DNA of 62,000 bases from Neocallimastix lanati (nom. inval.) (GCA_016946835.1 JACVTC010000144.1:35001-97000); one strand, 5' to 3'. Shown: positions 24,857 to 39,430, counted from the stretch's first letter. The notes: generated by a model not told the origin, from the sequence alone. Program-made: numbers and translations.

Positions 24857-25474
24857 CACTTCAAAAAAAGATGAAGATTAAAATTAGAATTTAATATAAA
24901 TTAAGGATTATTTTAATGAATATTAGATAGGAATTAATTATTAAATATTTAATCAATTATAATAATTGTAATTATTCATTGATTAACTTTAATTTTATAT
25001 TTAATAATATATAATATTATTTATTCAAAAAATTTATTAATTTTTTTTTTTTGTTAATGAAAATATATTATTAAGATTAAATATTTAATCCTACTTAAAA
25101 TAATTATTTATTATTTATTAAAATTAATAATACTATCATAACATATATCATGAATATAGCATATATCATAAAAACATAGATAATCATGAATATAACATAT
25201 GCCAATAATAAAATAAATTTAAATTTATAATTAAAATATTAAAAATTTAAAGGTATAATAAATAAAATAAAAGATAATTTAAAATAAATATGAAATAAAA
25301 TTTAAAAATATTAGGAATAAGAAACAAAATAAAAGATAATTTAAAATAAATATGAAATATATTTTCTGTTGATTGTTAATATATGAAATTAAAAAAGTAA
25401 AAAAATTTTAATTCCTATTTAAAAATTTAAAATTTAAATTTATTTATTTATTTATTTTTTTTTTTTTCACAATG

Positions 25475-25516
<42 letters not shown>

Positions 25517-26847
25517 CTTAATTATATATTTATTTTATTTTATATATTTATATTTTAAATTTTATGTAATTTTTAGTTTTAATTTTATTATTAAATTATT
25601 AACTAAATTTTTATTTGTAACTTATAATCTGAAGATTCTTAATATCACTTTTTTAATGGTGATAAAAGTGATTAATAGTATCATTATTAATAATTTATAT
25701 TTGAAATAATAATCAATATTGTTAAATGATTTAATATATATAAGATAGGATAGGATAAGAATATATATAATTTATTTAAATAACAATTTATATATATATA
25801 TATATATATATATTTTTAATTAAGATGATGAAAATGGTGATAAATAAATTTTAAGATGACTATAATATTAATAATAAATATTAATAATAATTTATAGAAA
25901 ACAATAATAATCCAATTTTATTTTTTAATGTATAAAATTTGTTTTTCTTTTTTTTAATACAAATTATTTAAATGAATTTATAAGTGATTATAAGTGATAT
26001 TTATTGGGTTTTAATATTCTTTTTATTTTTATTATTTTATATATATATATATATAAAATAATAATAATAATAATAATAAAAATACTTGTTTGTGAAAGAT
26101 CAATCCATATTGCATTTACCTATTGAAATTCAGTATAAAAATTTTTATTTCATAAGATATCATGATACCTCTTATTCCTAAATATAAGAGATTAAAAAAA
26201 AAAAATTATTTTATATATATTTTCTATGTATATATTTTACCATTTTTGTCCTTTTTATGTATTTATTTATAGAATAGAATACATGTAAGTAGGTATATAT
26301 ATTTTACTTTTTTGTTAATTAGTAAAATATTTATTTATTCATTTTATTATTTATTCATATTATTATTTATTCATTTATTATTATTAATTATTTATTATTT
26401 ATTCCCTATTTAACAAATGTATCTATTTTTTCATGCTAGAGTACTACATAAATATTTTAATATATTACATATTTTTATTTTTATTACTATTTTAATTATT
26501 TTTACTATTATTTTAATTTTTTTATTATTATCATTATTATTATTATTATTATTTTGTTACTAGAAAATTTAATTACATTGATCATTCCATAATCTATTAA
26601 AATTTAATGTACAATTTATATAATTTTATTTTTAATAAATCTTTTTTTTTTTAATAGATAGACGACTATATATTTGTTAAAATATAGTATATTTAATTAA
26701 TACATAATTATTTATTATTCAATTATTTATTTATTAATTATTAATTATTAATTATAACTTATTATCTATTTTTATTATTTATTATTATTTATTATTTATT
26801 ATTTATTATTTATTATTTATTATTTATTATTTATTATTAATAAATAC

Positions 26848-27150
26848 TCTTATTATTTATTATTTATTATTAATAAATACTCTTATTATTTATTATTTAT
26901 TATTTATTATTAATAAATACTCTTATTATTTATTATTTATTATTTATTATTAATAAATAATCTTATTATTTATTATTTATTATTTATTATTAATAAATAC
27001 TCTTATTATTTATTATTTATTATTTATTATTAATAAATACTCTTATTATTTATTATTTATTATTTATTATTAATAAATAATCTTATTATTTATTATTTAT
27101 TATTTATTATTAATAAATACTCTTATTATTTATTATTTATTATTTATTAT
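26848..27150. repeat. 40-bp tandem repeat with 120-bp higher-order period
   Basis: Units starting TCTTATTATT begin exactly every 40 bp at 26881, 26921, 26961, 27001, 27041, 27081 and 27121, after a first shorter unit at 26848. The unit ends alternate AATAC, AATAA, AATAC | AATAC, AATAA, AATAC, so blocks of three are duplicated. Confidence 0.9.
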
Positions 27151-27819
27151 TTATTCATTATTATTAATTATTTATTCATTATTATTTATTATTTATTATA
27201 TATTACTTAAAAAGATTATTAATTAATAATACTCTTTTTATTATTTATTATTGAAATATTATTTTTTTATTACCAAACTGTCTCTACATTAAATGAATAA
27301 ATAGATATAAATGTTAATAAAAAAAAATAAAAAATAACAAAGTAACATAATTGATTAATTAGTTACTATAAAATAATAATTATGTAATAATAAGAATAAT
27401 AAGAATAAAAAAAAATTTTTTTTTAATTATCTTATTTCAATATAATTTTTTAGTAAAAAAAAAAAGTCTATAGAATAATAATATAGAATAATTATATATA
27501 AGGTTTAAATTAAAGCATAATAATAATCTAATTAATTCAAATAAAATCAATAAACTTTTTTTTTTTTTAATAAAAGTTAAAAAAAAAAAAAAGTTTAAAG
27601 ATATCTTTTTTTTTTAAAAGTTTATCTAGGAAAAATTAATAATATAACTAAATAATTTTTTTTTTTATTAATGCATAAATTGTCTATAGAATATTTTAAT
27701 TAATTTTGTTACTGCTACTAATTAATAGGTAATAATTAAATTTTCTTTAAATATTCAATAGTAAATATAAAGATGATTTAAAATAATGAAATAATAAAAA
27801 TAATAAAAAGTATTTTTTA

Positions 27820-28250
27820 ATAATAAATAATAAATAATAAATAATAAGCAAATAAATAAATAATAAATAATAAATAATAAATAATAAATAATAAATAATA
27901 AATAATAAATAATAAATAATAAATAATAAATAATAAAATAATAAATAATAAGTAAGTAAATAAGAAATAATAAATAATAAATAATAAATAATAAATAATA
28001 AATAATAAATAATAAATAATAAATAATAAATAATAAATAATAAATAATAAATAATAAATAATAAATAATAAATAATAAATAATAAATAATAAATAATAAA
28101 TAATAAATAATAAATAATAAATAATAAATAATAAATAATAAATAATAAATAATAAATAATAAATAATAAATAATAAATAATAAATAATAAATAATAAATA
28201 ATAAATAATAAATAATAAATAATAAATAATAAATAATAAATAATAAATAA
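27820..28250. repeat. AATAATA heptanucleotide satellite, long tract
   Basis: About 430 bp, close to 60 copies of the 7-bp unit, with small breaks near 27848 and 27935-27965. Nearly perfect over the last 280 bp. Confidence 0.9.
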
Positions 28251-28329
28251 TATTTATTTATTTATATTTTTATATATTACATATAATATACATTAAACGT
28301 GTTTAATAAAAAAAAAAATTTTTTTTTGT

Positions 28330-28362
<33 letters not shown>

Positions 28363-29938
28363 TGTTTTTGTGTGAAAGTGATCCAAATATTTCCCATTTT
28401 TTCCCATTTTGTAACCATTTATTTAACATTATTCATATGAACCAAAACTTAATCTTTTCCTATTATTAATGCTACCATATATTATAATTAATATTACTAT
28501 TATGATTAGTACTTTAGTATTATTAAACGCTTATATATATATAAATAATATATTTAATATTATTTATACTATTTTAATTATAATTTATAATATTCTTTTA
28601 TATATATATAATTTGTACTATTATAATAATAATTTATAATATTCTTTTATATCTTTTATATATATATAATTTGTACTATTTTAATTTTTTTTTTTATCGT
28701 TTTTTAATTTTAAAGAAAAAAAATAGTTATAAAAAAGCTATTTTTTATACATAAATTTAAATAGATTTCATAAAAAAAAAAAATTATAACTTTTCTAGAG
28801 AAACCATGAATTAATTATAAAATTGTAAATAACATTTTTTTAGAATTGAAGTCACCTCTTATTAGAAATTAATCTAATTATTATAAATTTAATTTTATAT
28901 CCACACTACAATATATATAACAATAACATAATATATATCACTCCTATATAATATTATTTATAAAAATTTATTTATAAAAATTTATAGTTCAAATGTTTTT
29001 TTATATATATAAACATTATCCATATTTATTTTTTTATTTAATATAGAGAGGATAGAGGATTTAATAAAATTCCATTTTATTTTATTTTATTTTATTTACT
29101 TTTATTTTTATTTCATTTCAATGAAATACTTTATAAATATTTTTATACTTTATAAAATATATATTTAGAGAACATAAATTATAACATAAATTTATACTAT
29201 TTAACTAAACTTCTATTAAAATTTTATTCAGATGATTTAAAAAGGTGATTTAAAGAGTCTATAAAAAAAAAAAAAATTAAGACAAGATAAGAAAAAGGTA
29301 AAAAAAAAAAAAAAAAAAAAAAAAATAAAATAAAATAAAAAAAAAAAAAAGGAGAAAATAATTAATAAATTATTTAATAATTATAAAAAAAAAAGAAAAA
29401 TTTTTTTTATTTTTATTAATAAAAAAGACTCTATTTTTATATATTATTATTTATTATTATTACTATTATTCATAATAATTATTATTAAACAGATATTAAT
29501 TATTGATTATTAATTATTAAATATAGCCTATTAAACTATTATTCGATTTTTTGATTTATTCACATCTTTTGATGATTTAATTTATAATTAAGACATAGAA
29601 GATTAAATTTTATTTGATTAAAAAAAAAAAAAAGTTTTAATTTTATAAAATTTTATTTCATAATAAACCTTTTTTATTATAAAAATTTTTATTCATTAAT
29701 TTATATTTTTACCAATTTATTTAATTATTTTATTATTTTTTTATTTATTATTTATTTATTTATTTATTATTAATTCATTTATTTGTTTATCTATTTATTA
29801 TTTACTTATTTATTTGTTTATTATTTATTTGTTTATTTATTTATTATTTATTATTCATTTATTTATTCAATTATATGTTTAATCTTTTAAATTCATTTCA
29901 TCAATTTCTACCCCTTAAAATTTAAAGATTAATCGAAA

Positions 29939-30026
29939 AAAAAAAAAAAAAAGGCTTTAGACCACCAGTAATTCAAGCCATTGAAGTCTTAATTGGAGAA
30001 AAGAATAAAAAAAAAAAAAAAAAAAA
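29939..30026 (+). other. Isolated coding-like fragment between poly(A) tracts
   Basis: About 60 bp of mixed sequence between two poly(A) runs. One plus-strand frame reads GFRPPVIQAIEVLIGEKNK and TTCAA-gcca-TTGAA forms a small hairpin. It could be a relic exon or a small retroposed piece. No family recognised. Confidence 0.2.
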
Positions 30027-30568
30027 GGAAAAAACAATAAACAATAAATATTATTATTTGGAAAAGCCATCCTTTTAAAACGAATAATAAATAAATTATA
30101 AATAAATTATAAATAAATAATTAAAACTGATGATAATAAAATAATAGTATTCTTATTATCAAGTAATAAATAATAAAAAGAATATCAATAAATAATAAAT
30201 AATAAATAATTGAATAATAAATAACAAATTATTAATAATTAATAATAAATTATAAATAATAAATAATAAGCAAATAAATAAATAATAAATAATAAATAAC
30301 AAATGAATAACAAATGAATGATATACATTAATATATATTATTTTCATCCTAAAAAACCCAGAAAAAAAACAAAAAAAAAACAAAAAAAAAAAAAAAAAAA
30401 AAAAAAGAAATTATTCATGTTTTTTTTTTATTTTTATTTTTTATTTTTGTTTCTTTTATATATTTAAATTATTTCTTGTATCTATAAAAGAAAATAAAAA
30501 ATTATTTTTTTTTTTGTTTTTCATTTTATTCATCTCATTTGTCTTTTCTTTTTTCTTTTCTTTTCCTT

Positions 30569-30607
<39 letters not shown>

Positions 30608-31029
30608 CTCTTTTATATTAAAAATAATAATAAAAAAAAAAAAAAAAACGTTACTTCGTACTTCATGACACAGTTGATTGAAATGGAAATATTCATTTAT
30701 TTTGTTGATCTTTTAATTTCTTCTTAAATTAGATAATGTCTTAATAAATAAATAATGAAATAATTTAAAATATTTATAATAGTAATAATGAAATTAATAT
30801 TGATGGGATATTAATTATTGAAATATAACTTATAATTATTTGAAATATTAAATATGAAAATAGTAAATATGAAATAATGAAACATTAATTAGTAAATAAT
30901 CAATAATTATAAATCAATAATAATAAATCGATAATTAATATATAAATAATAATTAATCAAAAATAATAATAAAGCGATAATATGTAAATAATCATTAAGT
31001 AAATAAAAATAATCATAAATAAATATTAA

Positions 31030-31312
31030 ATTATCTTTAATAACTAATAAATTACAAATAAATAATAAATTATCATTAATAACTAATAAATAATTACAAA
31101 TAAATAATAAATTATCATTAATAACTAATAAATAATTACAAATAAATAATAAATTATCATTAATAACTAATAAATAATTACAAATAAATAATAAATTATC
31201 ATTAATAACTAATAAATAATTACAAATAAATAATAAATTATCATTAATAACTAATAAATAATTACAAATAAATAATAAATTATCATTAATAACTAATAAT
31301 TACAAATAAATA
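31030..31312. repeat. 42-bp minisatellite, about seven copies
   Basis: Units beginning AACTAATAAATAATTAC recur at 31081, 31123, 31165, 31207, 31249 and 31291, exactly 42 bp apart, with a shorter variant before the first. Units are almost identical, indicating recent expansion. Confidence 0.9.
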
Positions 31313-31689
31313 ATTTAAAATAAAAAATAATTATTATTAAATATTAAATATTAAATATAAATAATAAACATTAAAATAATTTAAAATAATAATTAATATA
31401 TTCAATTTAATTCATATAACATAAATTGATTAAATTAATTTTAATTATAGTATATTAAATTATTTATTTATATATTTAATATTCATTCATTGATTTAATT
31501 ATAATTTAATAAGACATCCTAATAGTTATTCCTTTGTTTATTATTTATTTATTCATTTATTTTTATTATTTGATTAATGTTATATATAAAGTACTTCCAT
31601 ATTTAATTATCCTAACATTATTTATAATTTTATTAATTATTAATATTTATATTTTTATTATTCAGTTATTCATTATTCGATTATTCATT

Positions 31690-31950
31690 ATTCAATTATT
31701 TATTTATTATTATTTATTATTTAATTATTTATTATTTATTATTTATTATTTATTATTTATTATTTATTATTTATTATCTATTATTTATTATTTATTATTT
31801 ATTATTTATTATTTATTATTTAATTATTCAATTATTTATTTATTATTATTTATTATTTATTATCTATTATTTATTATTTATTATTTAATTATTTATTATT
31901 TATATTTATTTTATCTATTTATTTATTTATTATTTATTATTTATTAATTT
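31690..31950. repeat. TTATTTA heptamer satellite (opposite strand orientation)
   Basis: The reverse complement of the AATAATA family, with TTCAATTATTTATT interruptions. It produces a seven-residue periodic hydrophobic frame that is not a protein. Confidence 0.85.
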
Positions 31951-32999
31951 TATCAATTATTTATTTTATATTCTGTATAACATCAACAAAAAAATTTACA
32001 CCAAATAAATTAAAATATACTTTTAATTTATTTGTGCTATATAACATCCATATATTATTTTATATGGTATCTATTCTACTTTTTAGCCAATAAAATTTTA
32101 ATAAATAAAATAAATAAAAAAAAGGAAACAACAAAAAAAAACTTTTGAATGATTGTATGACAAATTAAATTAATTATATGTAAACAATATATTTCTATTT
32201 TATTTATTCCATATATTAATTATAAAGTTAATTTAATTATTTTTTTTAAATGGAATTAAAGAAATTTAATCTATTTTATATATATTAACAATGAACTATG
32301 ATTATATTTATATTAATTATATTATTTACTATTTTAAAGTCAATTGTTAATATAAACACAATATATTATTCAATGAATTGAGTGGTCCAAATTCAATTAG
32401 AATAAATTGACAATATAAATAATTCATTTGGAATAGATTAAAAATTTTTTTTTTTTGATTTTAAACTTTTAAATAAAATTGATTAAAAAATAAAATACTA
32501 AATATTAAATAATAATTACTAAATATTAAATTATTTATTAATCTATTCATTCATTTATTATTGGTAATTTTATATTAAATTATTTATTTATTTATAATTA
32601 ATTTATACATTTATTTATTTTGTTGTATTAATTTTTAAAATTTGATTAGATTTTATAAAAAAAATAATTTTTTTTATAATAATTACCTCCAAAAAAAAAA
32701 AAAAATTAAAGTCTATTTAATATTATAAATTAATCAATGTCTTTTAAGTTTTAAAAGGTTGATGATATTAAAAAAGAGAAAAAATAAAGTAAAAAACAAA
32801 AAAAAAAAAACTTGAAAATAAATAATGAATGAGAATTTAATTATTATTATAATGATAAAAAATTAAATAAAAAAAATTTCATTATTTTATTTCTAATTTT
32901 TTTTTTTTTGTTTAATTATTTTTAATTTTTTTTTTTTTTAAAAATTTTTAAAATAATTTGGTTTGTAATTGAATTTATATTGAATGGTGAAAATAAAAT

Positions 33000-33100
33000 A
33001 AAATAAAAATAAATAATGAATATAAAATAAAATAAAAATAAATAATGAATATAAAATAAAATAAAATTAAATAATGAATATAAAATAAAATAAAAATATG
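33000..33100. repeat. 29-bp tandem repeat, three copies
   Basis: AATAATGAATATAAAATAA units at about 33012, 33041 and 33070. Confidence 0.75.
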
Positions 33101-34209
33101 AATATATATCATATAAAAAAAGATATTTAAAATAAAAATTAAAATGATTTTTGTTACAACAAAAACTTGTAACATTAGTTACATATAAAATATAATTTAA
33201 TAATAATTTTTTTTTTTTAAAAAAATTTTTTTAATTATTTTTAATTAAAAAGTTTTTTTTTTTTTTTTATTAAGAATTTAAGGAGGTTAAAGAGAAATAA
33301 ATTATTTTTTTTATCGTTCATTTATATAATAAATTGAAATAAAAAAATAAAAATAAAATAAAAACAATATAAAAATAGGATAAAAAAAAAAAATAAAAAT
33401 AAAGTAAAACAGTATAAAATAAAATAAAAAATTAAGGTAAAAATCATCAATTTTTAAAAAAAAAATAAAATTTTCTTTAATAAAATTTATAAGAAAATTA
33501 AAAAAAACAATTAAAATAATAATAATTTAATATAATTAAAAAGAGAAAGAGAGTAAATAATTTACAATATAATTAATAATAATAACCATAGAAATTAAAT
33601 AGTTTTTTTTTTTTTTAATATAATGATGAGTTATATTTAGGATGTTATTTTAAATTGTTTATATTAATTGTTTAAATAATGTGAATTACTTCTTTAATTT
33701 ATTATTTAATAAATTGAAATAGAATAGAATAAAATGAAAAGAGATAGGGGTTATTTTATTTTAATTTTAATTTTAATTCAATTATTATATTTTATTCATT
33801 TCTTTTTTTTTTTTTTTTCTATCATTGCTCATAGTTTGGTATTGATATAAACATTATTTAATATCTATCCTTTTTCTAATATCTATTATCTATTAATTAT
33901 TTAATTAATTTTATATTATTCATTGATTTATTGATTTATTTATTTGGTAGAATTACTATTATTTATTTATTTATTTATTTAATTTTTATTACTTATGATT
34001 TATTTATAGATGATTTATCTATCTATTTATTAATTATTACCACTATTTGATAGATTTTAAATAAATATTAATTCTATATTGTTTTTTATTATATTTAAAT
34101 TATTTTATTTTAATTTTTTTTTTCTATTTAAATTTATTAAATTTAAATTAATATATATATATTATATTTATAATTTGTTAAACATGATTTAAAAAAAATT
34201 TTTATTTTT

Positions 34210-34249
<40 letters not shown>

Positions 34250-34540
34250 AATTTTTATTATTAAAAAATAAAAAATATTTTAAAATAGTTAAAAAGGAAT
34301 AAGATATAAATTAATTAATTAATTAATTACTTCATTAGATTAACTTATAGTTAATTAATTTATATATTATTTTATAAAATCTATTTTATTTTTTTTAGAT
34401 TAAATCATATTATTAAAGATAAATAAAATAAAACTAAAACAAATGTTTTAGAATAACAATAACAAAAAAAAAATAATATTTAAATAAATCATTTATTATT
34501 AAGATATTTTTAAATATCTAAAAACAAAACAAAACAAAAC

Positions 34541-34581
<41 letters not shown>

Positions 34582-35890
34582 TTTAATCAACTTATTTATT
34601 ATTAAAAATATATAAAAATAAAAACAAACTAATTTATATTTTATAAAATAATATATAATATCACTCAATAATAAAAAAGAATTTTTTATTTATTATTATT
34701 ATTTTTAATATTTGATTTCTAGATTATAATTATTTTTATTTTAAAATAATTTCTAAATATATATAATAGATAATAATTATTTTTTTTTTTTTTGATAAAA
34801 ATAAAAATACTTTAATCATAATTTATTAAAATAAAATTAAAATATATATATGAAACTATAATATTATTGATAAAACAATAACTATACCTTTATTAGAAAG
34901 AAAAAGATATACTATGAATAATAACTTTATATAAAAAAGATTTAAGAATATATACAGACTTCATTTATATATTATTCAATACATATCTTAACAAAAATAT
35001 AATCTACAATTTTATAAGAATTAGTAGTTAATTTATTTAAAATAAAAAAAAAGAAATAATTGTATATAATATATATTGGTTTTGTATTTTTTCTTTTATT
35101 TTTATAAGAAAAAAAAACTATATATATTATATATAATTAGCATAACTTAAGAAGAAAAGGAAAAATAAAAAAAAGAAAAAAAAAATTATAATAGTATTTG
35201 TAATTAACAAATTATTTATCACAATTTTTTTTTTAATAAATTAATCCTAAGCCATTATTAAGTATTTCAATATATATTATTAAAAATACTGTAAAAAAAA
35301 AAAAAAGAACAAAAAAAAAAGCAAAAAAAAAAAAAAAAAAAACAAAATAAAAAAATAAAAGCACTAGGTAATTATAAATATATATTTTTAACTTTATAAA
35401 AATAAACTGAATATATTGTTTAAGAAATAAATAAAAAAAAAAAGAAATATTTATTTATATAAAATATAAACTAGATTTAGATATAAAATTTGATATAGAT
35501 GTTAAAATAGATATATATACCGATAAAATAGATTTAAAAAAATATATATATAAAATCAATAGTTTATTTTTTAAATTAAAATAAAGTAAATAAATAAATA
35601 CACTACACTTTAAAAATAAAAAACAAAAAAAAAAAAAAAAAAAACAAAAAAAGTAAAATAAAATATAGAATAAAATAATAAATAAGTTTCTGTATATTAT
35701 TTTAAATATATTTTTTCATTTATATAAAAAGAAAAACTAATACAGTTGTTGTTTTATTGCAATATATAATAAATCAAACATTTTTTTTTAAAAAAAACCA
35801 ATAAAATAAAATAAAATAAAATAAAGCAATAATAATAATAATAATAAATATTTTTTTTTTTAAATAAGAATATATATATAAAATTCAAAA

Positions 35891-38800
35891 ATGACTACTG
35901 ACATTAAGGTATCTGCTCCACCACCAGTTCCACCAAGACATAATAAAGAATATTATGAAGACGCTGGAACGACAACTAAAAAAACTAATATACCACCAGT
36001 TACTCCAAAAAGAATTACTTCCAGAGTAAGTGAATCGTTCAATGAAGATAAAAATGGAAAAAATACTTTAACATTAGAGAGTAAAGAATTCGAATCAACT
36101 GCCATAGAAAATGAAATTATGGAAGAGTTAAATCGTATATCAGATAAATTCAAGTTATCTGAAGATAAATTAACCTTATACGAAGAAGAAAATGAAGAGA
36201 AAAAGACAGAACTTAGTACAAATGCTTCAAAATCTTTATCATCTCTCACCATTAATGATGAAAGTCATGTTCAAGAAAATACAATCGAAGATATTCCTTC
36301 TGATAGTGAAGATTCCTTTAAATCTCTTCCAAAGAATTCAAATGAGGATTCTGTTTCTTCTTCTACTTCTTTACCTTTACCGCCAGTTAAATCAGAAGAG
36401 AAATTAGAAACTTCTGTTCAACCGGAAGAAGCCGTAAAAGAAGAATTGAAGGAAGAATCTGTCGAACCAAAAAAGGAATCCGAAGAAGCCATTAAATCAA
36501 AAGATTCCGAGACTTCAGAAGAATCAAAACCACAAGTAACTGAAACTTCGGAAGAATCAAAACCACAACAAGTAACAGAAGAATCTCTTCCACAAGAATC
36601 TGCTACTGAATCTCAACCACAATCTCAATCACAATCCCTTGAAGCTCCAAAGGAAAAAGAACATCTTAAAAAATCAAAATCAAAGTCAAAAAGTAAATCT
36701 TCAAAATCTTCTAAATCTAAATCAAAGGAAGAAAAGGAACATCATAAAAAATCTAAAAAATCAAAGGAAGAAAAGTCAAAATCAAAGAAAAAGACGGCAT
36801 CAATTCAAAGTCCAATTATTAGTATTACTCATGCCAATGAAGATGAAGTTAAATCCTTAAGAGAACAAGAAAAAACTCAAAGAGCTGTAACTGTTAAGGA
36901 ACAAGAAAAATTAGGAGAATTAAATCAAAAACAATATTTATTAAGTCAACATCAATATAATCTTGCACTTAGTCAAAAGAAACAATATGCAGAATTAATG
37001 CAAAATAATAATTTAGAACAATTAGCTTTTCTTCAACAACAACATGAAAGAGAAAATGCTAGTATTCAACAAAATCAAAATGATCTTACTCAAAAAGTTT
37101 TAGCTCAACAACAATTGGTCTCGGAGGCTATTGATAAATATAATGTAATCGTTAGAAAATTGATTCATTTTACTGGAGAACCTTTTGAAAATTATGCTCT
37201 TCCACCATTACCATTAAATCCACATCCTTTCCCTAACGGTCCTGCTAACCAATCTTCTGTTGATACTGTCTCCACAAGTAAAACTGGTAGTATGAATAGT
37301 AATGGAAGTCTTACTGTTAATGGTTACGGTAGTAATGGAAATTCCGCTCCAGGTTCACCTAACCTTTTAGTAAGCGTTCCTTCCAACAACACGCGTAAAG
37401 TATCTTCTCCAGTCATGAGTCCATCAATGTCTCCAGCCCTTTCTCCTGTCATAAATTCTTCCTACTATGATGAAGGTGTATACTCTGTTTCTGGATTCTC
37501 AATTATTTCTGGTAATACCTCAGTTTCAGAAGATTTTGAAAATGTTTCAATTCTTACTGATCAAATTCAACAATCCATTAATCGTCGTCCAACTTTCCAA
37601 CATCCTTCCTCTAGTTTTTATCAAAAAATTCGTATTGGTGGTTCTGATCCAGAAACTTTCCAAACGACACTTAATGCCTATCGTCAAAATGTGAAAAATG
37701 CTTCTGATCCAGGTTTACAATTTGAATATGCTAAATTCCTTATTGAAGCTGCCAATGATCAATATGAAAATGGTAGTACCGATTCTGCTAATCAACATAA
37801 AAATGATTTATTTGATGAAGGTTTCAAATTCCTTAAGAAATTAAGTAATGCTGGTTATCCAGATGCACAACACTATCTTGCCACTTGTTATAAACAAGAT
37901 GGAGATTGGGATAAGGCTTATCCTTTATTCTTACAAGCTGCCAAACACAATCATCCAATTGCTTCCTATGAAGTTGCTAAACACTATGAATCCAAAAAGA
38001 ATTATAAGAAGGCCTCTCAATACTATAAGAAATCTGCTTCACAAGGTTACCCTATGGCTATGCATCGTTTAGGTACTGCTGCTCTTAACGGTGAAATGCA
38101 TATGCGTAAGGATGTGAAGAATGCCGTAAAATGGTTAAAACGTTCTGCTGTTGTTGCCACTAAAGAAAATAATGGAGCTGCTTCTGCCTATGTATTGTCG
38201 GAGCTCTATGAAAATGGTATGCCACCCGTTGTTTATCCTGATGAAATGTATTCCTTGGAACTTTTAGTTCAAGCCGCTGAACTAGATTATCCACCAGCCC
38301 AATATAAATTAGGTTGGTGTTTTGAATATGGTGAATTGGGTTGTCCAACGGATGCCGTTCAATCCATTCATTGGTTCCTTTTAGCCGCAGAAAATAATGA
38401 ACCAAATGCTCAATTCTCTTTAGCTGGTTGGTATTTAACAGGAGCTGAAGGTGTTATCGAACCTAATGATAAGGAAGCCTTCCATTGGGCAAGTAAAGCT
38501 GCCGAACAAGAATATGTTAAAGCTGAATATGCTGTTGCCTATGTAAGTATTTTTTTTTTTTAAAAAAAAATAAAAATAGGAAAAAAAAATAAATGAAACT
38601 TAAATTGAAAAAAAAAAGAGTTGATTCATATTAAATTATGAAAAAAAAAAAAAAAAAAAAAAGATTTATAAATATTTTTAAATTTATTTAATTTATTTAT
38701 TTATTATTTATTTTTTTTTTTTAAAAAAATATATATATATTTATATATACAATAAATATTAAAATTTTTTTTATATTTATTTTAGTTCTATGAAATGGGT

Positions 38801-39225
38801 ATTGGTATAGAAAAGAATATGGATGAAGCTATGCGTTGGTATAAGGTTGCTGCTGAACATGGAGATGAAAGGTAATTAAAAAAAAAAATAAAAATTTATA
38901 TATAAATATTATATCTTATTATATATAATTTATATAATTTAAATATATATTTTATAAAAAATTTTTTTAAAATAATAAATATTAAATAATATTATTAAAT
39001 ATTATTAATAACAATCTTTTATTATTATTATTATTATTTTATTATTATATATATATATTTATAATTATTTATTCTATATATATATTACTCTATATTTTTA
39101 CAAAATGAAATAATCATCATCATAAAAAAAAAAAAAAAAAAAATAACAGAGCTATAAAGAGATTAGAAGGTGAACCAGGAATAATAAATGAAAAATCGGG
39201 CAGTAATGATTGTAAAATTGCATAA
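35891..39225 (+). CDS. SKT5: Skt5/Chs4-like chitin synthase activator with Sel1 repeats
   Basis: Three exons: 35891..38542, 38786..38871 and 39150..39225 (donors GTAAGT and GTAATT; acceptors TTTAG and ACAG), giving 937 residues. Order of parts: proline-rich SH3-ligand motifs (PPVPPR 11-16, IPPVTPKR near 34-41), an acidic Ser/Glu-rich region, a Lys/Ser tract (about 255-305), a Gln-rich coiled coil (about 320-425), a Ser/Pro linker, then about seven Sel1-like repeats (about 605-925) with the usual A-x-x-x-L-G-x-x-Y pattern. The end is D-C-K-I-A: Cys four from the end, a CaaX-like box. Yeast Skt5/Chs4 has the same plan, brings chitin synthase III to the bud neck and is farnesylated. Reading through the first donor gives a false end at 38563. 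Orthology is inferred from domain order; other Sel1 proteins are possible. Confidence 0.88.
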
Positions 39226-39399
39226 GTTTTTCAACTTTTTAATATCATTTATCATTTTATAAAAAATATTTATAATGCATACCACAAATTTTAATAACTA
39301 CAAATGGAAGTTTAATAAAATTATTAATATATCATAAAACAATTTTTTTTTTATTTTTATTTTAATAGTATATTTTTTTTTTTTTTTCATTTTTTTTTC

Positions 39400-39430
<31 letters not shown>

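Larger units (their letters stand above)
21720..35890. other. 14-kb gene-poor region dominated by repeats
   Basis: No gene supported on either strand. The content is homopolymers, TA tracts and the minisatellites listed separately (23.6, 23.8, 26.8, 27.8, 31.0, 31.7 and 33.0 kb). Poly-Leu/Ile/Tyr and poly-Phe frames are repeat artefacts. The last few hundred bases should contain the promoter of the Skt5-like gene; only TATA-like strings (35870-35880) and an A-rich leader are visible. Confidence 0.65.
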
